DNA from: an uncultured Mycoplasmatota bacterium
GTDB lineage: Bacteria > Bacillota_I > Bacilli_A > RF39 > UBA660
DNA: 64,000 nucleotides
Direction: 5' to 3'
Assembly: GCA_946494435.1 (NCBI GenBank)
Contig: CAMMBO010000001.1
Coordinates: 6,318-70,317 of the forward strand
Every line of letters starts with the position of its first letter. Positions within the stretch are counted from its first letter, which is position 1. Of this stretch, positions 17,335 through 26,942 are shown one piece after another. The notes beneath the pieces were generated by a model that ran no database searches, was not told the origin of the DNA, and worked only from the letters and a program-made list of their open reading frames with translations. The position numbers were made by a program, and so were the translations under genes.

Positions 17335-18213
17335 TCATCTCCTTGAAATCTCTAATGCAACTTTAGCTGCTTCTCCCATTGCAATAACTATTTGATAGTC
17401 ATATTTATTTAAAGCATCACCTACGGCATAAACTCCATCTATAGAAGTCATTAAATTATCATCCGTTTTAACATAACCTCTATCATCTAAAATATCTAAT
17501 GATGATAAAAAGCCAGCATTAGGAATTTGTCCTATATATATGAATACTCCATCAGTAATTATATCATTACCTTCTTTTGTCTTAATAGTAATTTTATCAT
17601 CTTTAGAAAAACTTTCTACTTCTCCTCTTACAAAAGAAATATTATCTATTTTCTTAATCATCTCTTGCAAATAAGCTTTCGCTCTAAACTCATTACGATA
17701 TAAAACAGTAACAGTTGAGGCTAACTTACTTAAGTATATCGCTCCTTCAAAGGCTGCATCAGAAGCACCAACCACAACTACATCTTTATTTTTATATAAA
17801 GTTCCATCACAAACAGCACAATAACTTATTCCGTTAGTCCTAAGTTCATCTTCACCTTTAACTCCAAGTAGTTTAGGTTTACGACCAGTTGCAATTATTA
17901 CATAATCACAGATATACTCACCCTTACTAGTAATAACTTTCTTCTCTTTATCTGTCTTAATATCAATAACTTCTTCATATTTTACAAGAACACCTAAATC
18001 AGTAATCTGTTTTAACATCTTTAAAGCTAAATCACTTCCACTGATAGATTCATATGAAGGAAAGTTCATAATATTTCCATTATCAACTATCTGTCCTCCC
18101 GGCATAGACTTCTCTAAAATAATACAATCAATACCTGCTCTATTTAAGTATAAAGCTGCAGTCATTCCTGCCACCCCACAACCTACAATTACTACTTTAT
18201 ATTTATTATTCAT
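17335..18213 (-). CDS. trxB: Thioredoxin reductase
   Basis: The enzyme passes electrons from NADPH through FAD to thioredoxin. The 292-residue sequence has the FAD-binding GCGVAGMTAA (11-20), redox-active CAVCDG with Cys132 and Cys135 (CATC in most enzymes), NADPH-binding VVVVGASDAAFEGA where GGGDSA is usual, and the C-terminal DGVYAVGDALNK. The substitution in the NADPH motif (GASDAAFE) is worth noting but other low-GC relatives vary here. AGGAGG precedes the ATG. It is first of trxB-glmR-whiA; lgt lies upstream, which is also the Bacillus order. Confidence 0.9.
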   Translation of the reverse strand: MNNKYKVVIVGCGVAGMTAALYLNRAGIDCIILEKSMPGGQIVDNGNIMNFPSYESISGSDLALKMLKQITDLGVLVKYEEVIDIKTDKEKKVITSKGEYICDYVIIATGRKPKLLGVKGEDELRTNGISYCAVCDGTLYKNKDVVVVGASDAAFEGAIYLSKLASTVTVLYRNEFRAKAYLQEMIKKIDNISFVRGEVESFSKDDKITIKTKEGNDIITDGVFIYIGQIPNAGFLSSLDILDDRGYVKTDDNLMTSIDGVYAVGDALNKYDYQIVIAMGEAAKVALEISRR

Positions 18214-18232
18214 AAAGACCTCCTCTAATTAT

Positions 18233-18814
18233 TTAATGTAAAAAAGTTTCTCTATCAATAGTATATACATAAATATCAGTTAATTCATCTAAAAAGGTAT
18301 ACTGAACCTTTTTTATTTCTTTTTTTCTACAAAATCCTAGCTTTTCCATAACTTTCCATGATGCTATATTGTCTATTGCTGCTCCAGTTATTATTTTTTT
18401 AATATCACACTCTGCAAACATATAATATAACATAGCTCTAGCAGCTTCCGTACAATAACCATTACCTTGATATAAAGGATCAATATACCACCCTACATCA
18501 TAAACATCTACAAAAGATTGTTTATCATTATTCACATGACAATCAACCTGCCCTATACACTTATCAGTATCTTTTAAAAATATACTCCAACAAAAAACAT
18601 CTTTATCATTAGCTTGTCCTATTTTTGTTTTATAATATTTTTCTTGTAAATTCCAATCAGTAAGTTTATTTCTAAATTTAATGGGAACAGTTAAATAATA
18701 TTTATTGACATCATCAAGCATCAATATTTCCCAAAGCCTTTTTTGTTCCTTCATTGTTTGAGGCTTTAAAACTAATCTATTGGTTTCTATCTCCCTACTC
18801 CCCTTAAATTTCAT
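18233..18814 (-). CDS. GNAT-family N-acetyltransferase (RimJ/RimL-like)
   Basis: The 193-residue protein has the RimJ/RimL fold: ETNRLVLKPQTMKEQKRLWEI at the N-terminus, GWYIDPLYQGNGYCTEAARAML carrying the acetyl-CoA loop (Q/G-NGY in place of QGKGYA), and KIITGAAIDNIASWKVMEKLGF. Related enzymes acetylate ribosomal proteins, antibiotics or small amines; the substrate cannot be told. I chose the ATG at 18814 with GAGAGGATG upstream; it overlaps the lgt stop by 11 bases, so translation is coupled with lgt. Confidence 0.85.
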   Translation of the reverse strand: MKFKGSREIETNRLVLKPQTMKEQKRLWEILMLDDVNKYYLTVPIKFRNKLTDWNLQEKYYKTKIGQANDKDVFCWSIFLKDTDKCIGQVDCHVNNDKQSFVDVYDVGWYIDPLYQGNGYCTEAARAMLYYMFAECDIKKIITGAAIDNIASWKVMEKLGFCRKKEIKKVQYTFLDELTDIYVYTIDRETFLH

Positions 18815-19601
18815 AAAGCACATCCTCTCTATATAACTTCTTATTTCTTCGTAAGAAAACAAAGTAAACTCCTACGATAAACAAGACAACCGATACAAGT
18901 TGAGCCACTCTAATAGGACCTAACATTAAACTATCTAGTCTCATCCCTTCTATTATAAATCTAATGAATGAATACCACATCATATAAAATCCCATCAACT
19001 GTCCTGTCTTTAAGTTCTTATAAAACTTTCTAATTACTAAAAGAATTATAAAACCAATTACATTCCAAATTGACTCAAAGAAAAATGTTGGCATATAATA
19101 ATCTCCATTAATATACATACCTCTAATAATAAATTCTGGTATATATAAGCTCTTTAAATAACCATATGATGTAACATACCCATAAGCTTCACTATTAAAG
19201 AAGTTACCCCATCTACCTATCGCTTGTCCTATAATAAGACCTACTACTAGTATATCCAAAAGTTTTAAAAGATTTAATTTATGTTTCCTACTATAATACC
19301 AAAGATATAAAAGTCCACCGAGTATTCCTCCATGAATAGCAAGACCACCATGCCATATATAAAGTATCTCTATAGGATTAGACAAATAATATGATAAATT
19401 AAACAACACATAATAAGCCCTTGCTCCTAAAAATGCAAAGATAATAGTATAGAAAAACATATCAAATAGTTCATCTTTATTAACTTTTTCTTTTCTAAGC
19501 TCTAAAAAGACAAGGACTCCTCCTGCTATAACTCCTAAAAGAATAAAAATAGAGTAATAATATATTTTTATAAAGCCTAAGTCTAAAAGCACCCTATCCA
19601 T
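18804..19601 (-). CDS. lgt: Phosphatidylglycerol--prolipoprotein diacylglyceryl transferase
   Basis: Lgt attaches the diacylglyceryl group to the lipobox cysteine of lipoproteins. The 265-residue membrane protein has about seven helices and the signature WHGGLAIHGGILGGLLYLWYY (His-Gly-Gly) followed by GQAIGRWGNFFNSEAYG. AGAAAGG is seven bases before the ATG at 19601. The gene overlaps its upstream neighbour by eight bases and the GNAT gene by 11. Its presence means lipoproteins are processed in this cell. I see no lspA in the window. Confidence 0.95.
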   Translation of the reverse strand: MDRVLLDLGFIKIYYYSIFILLGVIAGGVLVFLELRKEKVNKDELFDMFFYTIIFAFLGARAYYVLFNLSYYLSNPIEILYIWHGGLAIHGGILGGLLYLWYYSRKHKLNLLKLLDILVVGLIIGQAIGRWGNFFNSEAYGYVTSYGYLKSLYIPEFIIRGMYINGDYYMPTFFFESIWNVIGFIILLVIRKFYKNLKTGQLMGFYMMWYSFIRFIIEGMRLDSLMLGPIRVAQLVSVVLFIVGVYFVFLRRNKKLYREDVLYEI

Positions 19602-20022
19602 GATGTTTAACCTTTCTAATAATTGGTTTAATGACAAACTCTTCTATTAAAACATTCGCCACAGAAATTAATATTGATATAGCAAGAGCAACCCATATAT
19701 CCAAAAGATTAAAATATTTACCTAAAATCCAGTCTGTAAGTTTAAGAATAAATAAATTAATAAATGGATAGAAAAGACCAAAAGTAAGAGCCGTCACTGG
19801 TATTGTAAATCTAACTAACAAGGGTTTAACAGTCTGATTTAAAATATATATTATAAATGAAGCTAATATTGAAAAAAGAAGAGGATGATGAGGGTCAATA
19901 TAAAAAGTTTTAAAAAATTTAGAAACTAAAAAGAAGACTATAGAGTAACTTGCAAAATACAAAAGCCATTCTAAAAATCTATTTAATCTGATTTTCTCTT
20001 TTGTCGTTACAATTATCTTCAT
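19594..20022 (-). CDS. YvlD/phage holin 4-superfamily membrane protein
   Basis: A 142-residue protein with four hydrophobic helices, matching the PF04020 'mycobacterial 4TM / YvlD' family (LFSILASFIIYILNQTVKPLL, ALTFGLFYPFINLFILKLTDW). In Bacillus, yvlD lies with uvrBA-yvlAB and is tied to envelope stress; here it lies between uvrA and lgt, an echo of that order. ATAGGAGGAG supports the start. The last eight bases overlap lgt. Confidence 0.75.
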   Translation of the reverse strand: MKIIVTTKEKIRLNRFLEWLLYFASYSIVFFLVSKFFKTFYIDPHHPLLFSILASFIIYILNQTVKPLLVRFTIPVTALTFGLFYPFINLFILKLTDWILGKYFNLLDIWVALAISILISVANVLIEEFVIKPIIRKVKHHG

Positions 20023-20038
20023 AGTCTCCTCCTATAAT

Positions 20039-22846
20039 TTATAACATTTTCTTTAAAAATTGTCCTGTATAAGATTCTTTAACTTTACTAATCTCTTCTG
20101 GAGTACCAGTAGCAACTACACTACCTCCTCCATCTCCTCCTTCTGGACCTAAATCAATAATATAATCAGCACATTTAATAACATCTAGATTATGCTCTAT
20201 AACAAGTACTGTATCTTTATTATCGACTATTTTCTGTAAAATTGCAAGTAACTTCTTAATATCAGCAGAATGTAGTCCCGTTGTTGGTTCATCTAGAACA
20301 TACAAAGTTTTACCAGTTGGCTTTTTCTGTAACTCTTTAGCAAGTTTAACTCTCTCTGCTTCTCCACCAGAAAGTGTTGGGGCACTTTGTCCTAGTTTAA
20401 TGTATCCTAGTCCTACATCTTCAAGTACTTGAAGTTTATTTTTAATCTTAGGAACATTACTAAAGAACTCTAAGGCCTCACTAACTCGCATATCTAAGAC
20501 ATCAGCAATGTTCTTCTCTTTATAGTAAATGTTTAAAGTCTCTCTATTATACCTTGTACCATGACAAACTTCACAAGGAACATAAACATCTGGTAAGAAA
20601 TGCATCTCTATTTTCTTAACTCCATCTCCCCTGCAAGCTTCACATCTACCACCTTTTACATTAAAGGAAAATCTATTCTTCTCAAAGCCATACATCTTCG
20701 CTTCTTTAGTATTAGTGAAAAGCTCTCTAATATCATCAAATACCCCTGTATATGTTGCAGGGTTACTTCTAGGAGTTCTACCAATTGGTGACTGTGATAT
20801 ATCAACAAGTTTATCAATATTATTAAGTCCTAATATTTTATCATGTTTACCAGGTTTAACTTTAGATTTATATAAAGTATTAGAAGCAGCTTTAACAAGT
20901 ATCTCATTAATTAAACTACTCTTACCACTACCACTAACACCAGTTACTAGGGTGAATGTTCCAAGAGGAATTTTAACATCTATATTTTTTAAATTATTCT
21001 CTTTAGCACCTTTAATAGTTATAAACTTACCAGTACCTTTTCTTCTCGTTTTAGGTACAAGAATACATTCTTTTCCACTTAAATAACGTCCTGTAATACT
21101 CTCATCACACTTCATTACTTCATCAGGTGTACCTGCTGCGACAATCTTTCCACCTCTATCTCCTGCTTCAGGGCCAACATCAACAAGGTAATCAGCAGCA
21201 AGCATTGTATCGGTATCATGTTCTACAACTATTAAAGTATTACCTAAATCTCTCATCTCAAGTAAAGAATTAATAAGTCTATCATTATCTCTTTGATGAA
21301 GTCCAATACTAGGTTCATCAAGAACATAAAGTACCCCTGTTAAACGAGAACCAATTTGTGTTGCTAGTCTAATACGTTGTGCTTCTCCACCACTTAATGT
21401 TCCTGCACTTCTTGCAAGAGTTAAATATTCAAGTCCTACATTTTTTAAGAAAGATAAACGTGATTTAATCTCTTTAAGAATAAGGTCAGCTATCTGCATC
21501 TTCTCTTCACTAAGCTTTAATTTATCAAAGAAGGTAATAAGCTCTTTAACACTCATACACGTTACTTCATAAATATTTTTCTTACCTACTTTAACAGAAA
21601 GCACATTATCAGCTAAACGAGCCCCACCACAAACTTCACAAGTCTGTTCAATCATAAACTTCTCTAACCATTCTCTAATCCAACTACTTGATGTTTCCAT
21701 ATAACGACGTTCTAGATTATTGATAATACCTTCATAGTAATCAGTCTGATTAGTAACATTACCACTTTTTGATTTATAGTTAAAATGAATTAACTCATCA
21801 CTTCCATAAAGAATTAAGTCTTTCTCTCTTTCCGTTAACTTCTTAAAAGGTTTACTAGTACTAATCTTATAATGCTTACACATACACTCAAGTCTTTTAT
21901 AATAAATATTATCAGTATCATCACCAAGAGTAACAATCGCTCCATCTTTTAACGATTTACTCTTATCAGGAATAACTAAATCAGGGTCTATTTTTAACTT
22001 AATACCAAGTCCTTTACATTCAGGACATGCTCCATATGGTGCATTAAAACTAAATAGACGAGGTTCAAGTTCAGGTAGTGAAAAATCGCAATATGGACAT
22101 GCAAAATCTTCTGAGTAAACTACTTCCTTATCGCCAAGGAAATCTACTACGACCTTACCTTTACTAAGTTTAGTTGCAACCTCCAAAGACTCAAAAAGTC
22201 TACTTATAATCCCATCTTTTAAGACAATTCTATCAACAATTACTTCAATATTAGACTTCTTATTTTTCTCTAAATTAATCTCCTCAGTTAAATCATGCAT
22301 CTCTCCATTTACTCTAACCCTAACAAATCCCTGTTTTCTTAAATCATCAAGTAAATCTTTATGAGTACCTTTCTCTCCATGAACAACAGGAGCCATAATA
22401 ACGAGTTTAGTTCCCATATCATGTTCTAATATTTTATTAGTCATCTCTTCAATACTTTGACTAGTTATCGGAATATTATGATTAGGACAATATGGTACCC
22501 CTACTCTTGCAAATAAAAGACGTAAATAATCATATATTTCTGTAACCGTACCAACAGTACTACGAGGATTCTTACTAGTCGTCTTCTGGTCTATACTAAT
22601 TGCAGGACTAAGTCCTTCTATAGAGTCAACATCAGGTTTTTCTGTTCCCCCTAAAAACTGTCTAGCATAAGCAGATAAACTCTCTACATATCTTCTTTGT
22701 CCTTCAGCATAAATCGTATCAAAAGCAAGAGAAGATTTACCACTACCACTAACACCAGTCATTACAATTAATTTATTCTTAGGTAATTCTATCGAAACAT
22801 TCTTTAAATTGTTTTCTCTAGCACCTTTAACTATTATTTTATCCAC
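20039..22846 (-). CDS. uvrA: Excinuclease ABC subunit A
   Basis: UvrA finds DNA damage for nucleotide excision repair. The 935-residue protein has two ABC ATPase modules, with Walker [16 protein letters not shown] near 30 and [15 protein letters not shown] near 640, the ABC signatures LSGGEAQRI and LSGGEAERV, and zinc modules ([19 protein letters not shown] and [19 protein letters not shown]). I start it at the GTG at 22846; the GTG three codons earlier abuts AAGGAA. The promoter lies at 22910-22938. There is no uvrB next to it, unlike Bacillus. I see no CGAAC-type LexA site in the leader. Confidence 0.96.
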   Translation of the reverse strand: MDKIIVKGARENNLKNVSIELPKNKLIVMTGVSGSGKSSLAFDTIYAEGQRRYVESLSAYARQFLGGTEKPDVDSIEGLSPAISIDQKTTSKNPRSTVGTVTEIYDYLRLLFARVGVPYCPNHNIPITSQSIEEMTNKILEHDMGTKLVIMAPVVHGEKGTHKDLLDDLRKQGFVRVRVNGEMHDLTEEINLEKNKKSNIEVIVDRIVLKDGIISRLFESLEVATKLSKGKVVVDFLGDKEVVYSEDFACPYCDFSLPELEPRLFSFNAPYGACPECKGLGIKLKIDPDLVIPDKSKSLKDGAIVTLGDDTDNIYYKRLECMCKHYKISTSKPFKKLTEREKDLILYGSDELIHFNYKSKSGNVTNQTDYYEGIINNLERRYMETSSSWIREWLEKFMIEQTCEVCGGARLADNVLSVKVGKKNIYEVTCMSVKELITFFDKLKLSEEKMQIADLILKEIKSRLSFLKNVGLEYLTLARSAGTLSGGEAQRIRLATQIGSRLTGVLYVLDEPSIGLHQRDNDRLINSLLEMRDLGNTLIVVEHDTDTMLAADYLVDVGPEAGDRGGKIVAAGTPDEVMKCDESITGRYLSGKECILVPKTRRKGTGKFITIKGAKENNLKNIDVKIPLGTFTLVTGVSGSGKSSLINEILVKAASNTLYKSKVKPGKHDKILGLNNIDKLVDISQSPIGRTPRSNPATYTGVFDDIRELFTNTKEAKMYGFEKNRFSFNVKGGRCEACRGDGVKKIEMHFLPDVYVPCEVCHGTRYNRETLNIYYKEKNIADVLDMRVSEALEFFSNVPKIKNKLQVLEDVGLGYIKLGQSAPTLSGGEAERVKLAKELQKKPTGKTLYVLDEPTTGLHSADIKKLLAILQKIVDNKDTVLVIEHNLDVIKCADYIIDLGPEGGDGGGSVVATGTPEEISKVKESYTGQFLKKML

Positions 22847-22909
22847 AAATACCACTTCCTTAAAACGTTATATATTATAATACAAAATAATACATTTTTC
22901 TACTACCAA

Positions 22910-22938
22910 AATATACCATAAGTATACTAATTAGTCAA
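22910..22938 (-). promoter_or_regulatory. Promoter of uvrA
   Basis: Minus-strand TTGACT (22938-22933), a 17-base spacer and TATATT (22915-22910) form a good SigA-type promoter ~60 bases upstream of uvrA. Confidence 0.7.
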
Positions 22939-22962
22939 ACAAATTTTCTATAAATAGAGAAT

Positions 22963-22997
22963 AATAAAAGTATAGACCTTGAATTAATCTATACTTT
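22963..22997 (-). terminator. Intrinsic terminator after the WG-like protein gene
   Basis: AAAGTATAGA and TCTATACTTT (22967-22976 and 22988-22997) form a perfect 10-bp stem with an 11-base loop, followed on the minus strand by TTTTATTATT. It lies just after the gene ending at 23004. Confidence 0.75.
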
Positions 22998-23003
22998 ATT
23001 AAA

Positions 23004-23975
23004 TTATCCAAAAATTTTATCTTCTAAATCAGAGTATCTATCATACCCAGATTCTAATTCATAACCATATATAGTTTTTATATCTTTCTCAAATCCCGTT
23101 TTAGAATAAGCAAGTCCAACCCAATCATTATAATTACAGCAATGTAATATATCGTTTTCATCATCATATCTAATCGTCTCTACATCACTTTCATCAATAG
23201 GATATAGTTCTGTACCATCACTTTCAATTATTCCAGTAGAATAAACAACATTATTAATTTTTTCACTAAAATGAGAATTATTGGTCTCTGCAATAAAGCA
23301 ATTATCATGTACAATTTCGTTATTTCTATTAGTTATAGGCTTTATAGAATGATATTTAAAATCTATTAAAATATCACCATAAGAATCTACCATTCCCATC
23401 ATACCAGTTGGATCTTTTAATATCATATTACCATTAGGAAGTAATCCCGTATTGGCATAATGAGAATTTTTAAAAGTTGAACTTTCTGGAACTTCAATAC
23501 CAGCGGCAGCTGCTAACTCTTGACTTATTCTATCAGCTTCTAACTCCTCACTAGTCTTAGGAGTTGCAATATACTCTTGAGAAAAATAATATTTATCTCC
23601 ATTCAAAACAACATACTGTCTTGGAATAGCAAAACCTTTTTGTCTCTCTGCTTCTGCATCTTGTTCAGTATATATTTCTAACTTTTTTCTTTCATTTGAT
23701 GTAACATCTTGCCCATATAAATTAGAAGAAGAATCCAATACATCTGCATCTTCTTTTTCATCTTCTTTATCCATATTTTTCAATATTTCTCTTAATTCCT
23801 CAAGCTCCTGTTTATAAGATTCTGGATCAATATAATCACTCGAATCCTTTGTTTCATCAACATCATGTGAAGTTCTCATTTCATTAACTTCGTTCTCTCT
23901 TAGCCATTGCATATCAATAGCTCTTCCATTTCTTATAGCTCTTCCCTCTAAAGAACCCATTTTTTCTATCCCCAT
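23004..23975 (-). CDS. Hypothetical protein with WG-like repeat unit
   Basis: A 323-residue soluble, acidic protein. Residues ~40-110 are charged and probably disordered. Residues ~185-215 contain one unit like a WG repeat (TGMMGMVDSYGDILIDFKY), a module common in proteins that contact peptidoglycan or membranes, and the region 230-300 has similar beta-strand patterns. AAGGAGG precedes the ATG. It is 19 bases downstream of the kinase-like membrane protein gene (23995), and a terminator follows it, so the pair forms an operon. I do not recognise the family; a partner role with the kinase-like protein is inferred only from position. Confidence 0.5.
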   Translation of the reverse strand: MGIEKMGSLEGRAIRNGRAIDMQWLRENEVNEMRTSHDVDETKDSSDYIDPESYKQELEELREILKNMDKEDEKEDADVLDSSSNLYGQDVTSNERKKLEIYTEQDAEAERQKGFAIPRQYVVLNGDKYYFSQEYIATPKTSEELEADRISQELAAAAGIEVPESSTFKNSHYANTGLLPNGNMILKDPTGMMGMVDSYGDILIDFKYHSIKPITNRNNEIVHDNCFIAETNNSHFSEKINNVVYSTGIIESDGTELYPIDESDVETIRYDDENDILHCCNYNDWVGLAYSKTGFEKDIKTIYGYELESGYDRYSDLEDKIFG

Positions 23976-23994
23976 AAACTCCTCCTTATATTTC

Positions 23995-24693
23995 CTACTT
24001 AGCTCCTAATAAGAAAGCAATAATAGGTATTAACAAACTACTAGCAATTATAACGAAAGCTAAAGCATAATTCGTAACAAAAGCTGCTATATTATCTTTA
24101 TTATCTTCATTAGGTAACTTCATAGGAACAATATTGTCATCATCATTACCATAATGACCAGTACTCTTAACATAACTTCTACCCTTACCAGCTCCTCCTT
24201 CTTCTAGAAGAGCCTTATTAAGTTTTGTAATCTCCTGTTTATTTTTAATCTCTAAATAATCACACAAATAAGTATGTCCTCCATTAACTACTATCATCTG
24301 ATAATAATTAACTAAGTTCTCTGGTATAAATATCTTAAACTGTGAAAAGTTCTGTTTTAAAAAGTCAGGTCTTAAATGCTCCAAAGTCTCTGATAAAAGA
24401 CCTATCTCCAAGAAAGCTAAGTTATATATATTATTATTAATTTTATTAGTTATATCATCATCCATTACATCTAAACTCTTAAAATTAACAAAATCTCTAT
24501 TATCATTAGTGACCCCTACTACTATATTTTTAGGATTAAAGTTAATAACATAATACCCTTTACCATGAATATACTTCATCGTAGAATCCATTACATAAAA
24601 AAGACGTGTATACTCATCATTATTATGATAAGTCTTAGTATACTCATCTAATGTCTCTTCAAAAGGAAATCTAATTATCTCTCCCATAGGCAT
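23995..24693 (-). CDS. Tail-anchored protein with a degenerate kinase-like core
   Basis: The 232-residue protein ends in a single hydrophobic helix (NYALAFVIIASSLLIPIIAFLLG, quoted in part: AFVIIASSLLIPIIAFLLG) followed by AK, the form of a tail anchor. Residues ~40-65 read MKYIHGKGYYVINFNPKNIVV, which resembles a protein-kinase catalytic loop (IHxxGxxHRDxKPxNIxx) with the catalytic HRD replaced by VIN. An NFK-S motif stands where DFG would follow. The N-lobe and Walker-like lysine are not visible. It may be a pseudokinase, but the similarity is short. GAAAG precedes the start; a close ATG two codons on is an alternative. It is downstream of rsh (46 bases). Confidence 0.5.
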   Translation of the reverse strand: MPMGEIIRFPFEETLDEYTKTYHNNDEYTRLFYVMDSTMKYIHGKGYYVINFNPKNIVVGVTNDNRDFVNFKSLDVMDDDITNKINNNIYNLAFLEIGLLSETLEHLRPDFLKQNFSQFKIFIPENLVNYYQMIVVNGGHTYLCDYLEIKNKQEITKLNKALLEEGGAGKGRSYVKSTGHYGNDDDNIVPMKLPNEDNKDNIAAFVTNYALAFVIIASSLLIPIIAFLLGAK

Positions 24694-24739
24694 CACTGCT
24701 TTCTATCGTTCTATTCTTATACTATCATTTTATAGCATT

Positions 24740-26218
24740 TTAAGAGTAATTACAAGCCCGTTTATATTTAAGTATCTTCTCTTTCGCTCTTGTCGTTTTA
24801 GCAGAATCCAACCAATAATCTTCAGGACTACCTCCCATTATAAAAGAGACTCTATCATTATTTTTTAATTGATAATCAAGTGGTACTTCTATTCCATTAA
24901 CAATAACTCTTCCTAAATTATAACCAGTATTATCACTTTCTAGAAATGCTAAATCTATAGGAGTAGAACCTAAAGGCAATTCAATAGTCTTATTATTTTT
25001 AGTCCTAACATAAACATTTTCTTTAGCAAATAACTCTTTTTTAACTTTCTCTACATACAAATCATTTCTTTCAAAGTATTCACTAAGAAAGTTAAGGTCC
25101 TTACAAAACTGTAAACTATCTCTTATCTCATCTTGTACTTCCCTAAATGGTTTATTCTTAGAATAAATATAATAAGGGAGCCCATAAGTATCAACCATAT
25201 CCATCTCCTTAGTCCTAATCTGAGCCTGCACTAAACAATTATTAACATATAAAACAGTATGTAAAGACCTATATAAATTAGTTTTAGGTACAGCAATAAA
25301 TTCTTTAAATCTTGTTGAATCAATATCATACTCTTTATGTATAACACCTAAAGCTTTATAACAATCCAAATAATCATCAGTAACAATCTTAAGTGCAAAC
25401 AAATCATGTATCGCATCTATAGTAACAATACTAGTTTCTTGACTACTAACTTTTCTTTGCCTTTTATTTAATTTAAGCATCTTTTTATAAGTACTATAAA
25501 CTTCTTTTACTCTTAACTTAACAACACAATTAATACCATTATCTCTTAAAACTTTTTCCGTCTTATAAACAACATAATCTAAAGTTTCTTTATTTTCATT
25601 TAAATAGTCATTTATTTTTCTTAAAGTATCTTCATATTCCAAGGGATTTAAAACCTTAAAAGATAAATCTTCTAATCTTTTCTTTATCTCATACATACCA
25701 ATACGATATGCCAAAGGAACATACAAATCTATTGTCTCAAGAGCATTCTCTTTTTGTTTAAACTCTGTTTTAAAACCAATAGTTTCCATATTATGTAATC
25801 TATCTGCACATTTAATAGAAATAACTCTAATATCTTCATTAATCGCTCTTAATATCTTAGCCGTATTAGCCTCTACTTTTTCACTCTTACTAGAAAAGTT
25901 AAGCCCTTTTAGTTTACTAACTCCATCAACAAGCCTTGCCACACTACTTCCAAACATAGAATCTATCTCACTTAAAGTAATATAAGTATCTTCAATAGTA
26001 TCATGTAAAAGTCCTGCTATTATTGTCTCTACATCATTATAAGTACAAGCTAGAATATAAGCGACATGCAAAGGATGAGTTATATAAGGTTCTCCACTCT
26101 GTCTAAACTGTCCTTCATGAAGCTTAGAAGCTAGCAAATAAGCTTTTTTAATAACTTCTTCTCCTCCTATATTATTCTCTTTAACTTTAGCAAGCACATC
26201 ATCAATAGTTATCATCAT
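24740..26218 (-). CDS. RelA/SpoT homolog lacking the C-terminal regulatory region
   Basis: The 492-residue protein has the HD hydrolase domain with HEGQFRQSGEPYITHPLHVA, the HD in AGLLHDTIEDT and ADRLHNMETIG, then the synthetase domain with DLFALKIV, RFKEFIAVPKTNLYRSLHT and QAQIRTKEM, then a TGS domain from about 410 (IELPLGSTPIDLAFL). It ends right after TGS, so the helical, zinc-finger/conserved-cysteine and ACT domains of full-length (about 735 residues) Rel are missing. It likely makes and degrades (p)ppGpp. AGGAAGGAG supports the ATG at 26218. The gene follows sigH after a terminator. Confidence 0.9.
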   Translation of the reverse strand: MMITIDDVLAKVKENNIGGEEVIKKAYLLASKLHEGQFRQSGEPYITHPLHVAYILACTYNDVETIIAGLLHDTIEDTYITLSEIDSMFGSSVARLVDGVSKLKGLNFSSKSEKVEANTAKILRAINEDIRVISIKCADRLHNMETIGFKTEFKQKENALETIDLYVPLAYRIGMYEIKKRLEDLSFKVLNPLEYEDTLRKINDYLNENKETLDYVVYKTEKVLRDNGINCVVKLRVKEVYSTYKKMLKLNKRQRKVSSQETSIVTIDAIHDLFALKIVTDDYLDCYKALGVIHKEYDIDSTRFKEFIAVPKTNLYRSLHTVLYVNNCLVQAQIRTKEMDMVDTYGLPYYIYSKNKPFREVQDEIRDSLQFCKDLNFLSEYFERNDLYVEKVKKELFAKENVYVRTKNNKTIELPLGSTPIDLAFLESDNTGYNLGRVIVNGIEVPLDYQLKNNDRVSFIMGGSPEDYWLDSAKTTRAKEKILKYKRACNYS

Positions 26219-26243
26219 ACCACTCCTTCCTAAATTTATATAC

Positions 26244-26270
26244 AAAAAAACGGCTTACCAAAAAAGCCAT
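26244..26270 (-). terminator. Intrinsic terminator after sigH
   Basis: Minus-strand ATGGCTT (26270-26264), a seven-base loop and AAGCCGT (26256-26250) form a stem with one G-U pair, followed by a T run (26250-26244). Confidence 0.7.
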
Positions 26271-26367
26271 TTTATATACAATGATTAAATATATCTAAAA
26301 AACCTCTCATAACACCACTACCTCTTCCAAAGATTAGAAAAATAATATCAAAAGAAGGAAGAGTTTG

Positions 26368-26937
26368 TCAACAACTAAATTTAAGTTTTTCCCTCATCGC
26401 TTTAACAACTCTACTAATATGAGAAGAACTAACATCTAAAAGATTAGATATTTCCGAATATTTAAAGTTATTTATTCTTAAAGTAATAATAGCAGAATCT
26501 AACTGACTTAAACTATCTAAATAGTCATCTAATTTATTATATATATCTAAACTATCTATATCATCATATGGATCTACTGCCCTAGAGTCTCTTACTTCAA
26601 AATCTAACTCTTTATATTTTAAAAGAGGTCTATTCTTTAATTTAAGTATATTTCTATACAAGAGATTAAACCCAGATGACAAGCATACTAATAGAAAGGA
26701 ATAAAACAGACTTCCTTTATTAGGATCATAGTTTCTAACAGCATTATTAAAAGCAATGATACCCTCTTCATAAAAGTCATCCAAAGTAAACCCTGTACAC
26801 TTATTATCTTTTAAGTAGTTATAATATTCCAAAGCTTTATTATAGATAATAGGTTTATACTTATTAAACATAATATCATAAGCTACTTCATCATTATCAT
26901 AAATTAAATCTAATAGTTCATAATCATTGTATTTCAT
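26368..26937 (-). CDS. sigH: RNA polymerase sigma factor, SigH-like
   Basis: A 189-residue sigma-70 family protein. Region 2 is at about 10-85 (EVAYDIMFNKYKPIIYNKA, FTLDDFYEEGIIAFNNAVRNYDPNKGS) and region 4 at 130-185 (LDSAIITLRINNFKYSEISNLLDVSSSHISRVVKAMREKL). The position just after rlmB matches sigH in Bacillus (mrnC-rlmB-yacP-sigH), which directs entry into sporulation; yacP is missing here. The sequence is divergent, so the SigH name rests on order as well as on fold. GTAGGAG precedes the ATG, which is five bases after rlmB. Confidence 0.8.
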   Translation of the reverse strand: MKYNDYELLDLIYDNDEVAYDIMFNKYKPIIYNKALEYYNYLKDNKCTGFTLDDFYEEGIIAFNNAVRNYDPNKGSLFYSFLLVCLSSGFNLLYRNILKLKNRPLLKYKELDFEVRDSRAVDPYDDIDSLDIYNKLDDYLDSLSQLDSAIITLRINNFKYSEISNLLDVSSSHISRVVKAMREKLKFSC

Positions 26938-26942
26938 AACTC

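Noticed and set aside
22847..22940. LexA box before uvrA
   Set aside because: No CGAAC-N4-GTTCG or close variant is present around the promoter.
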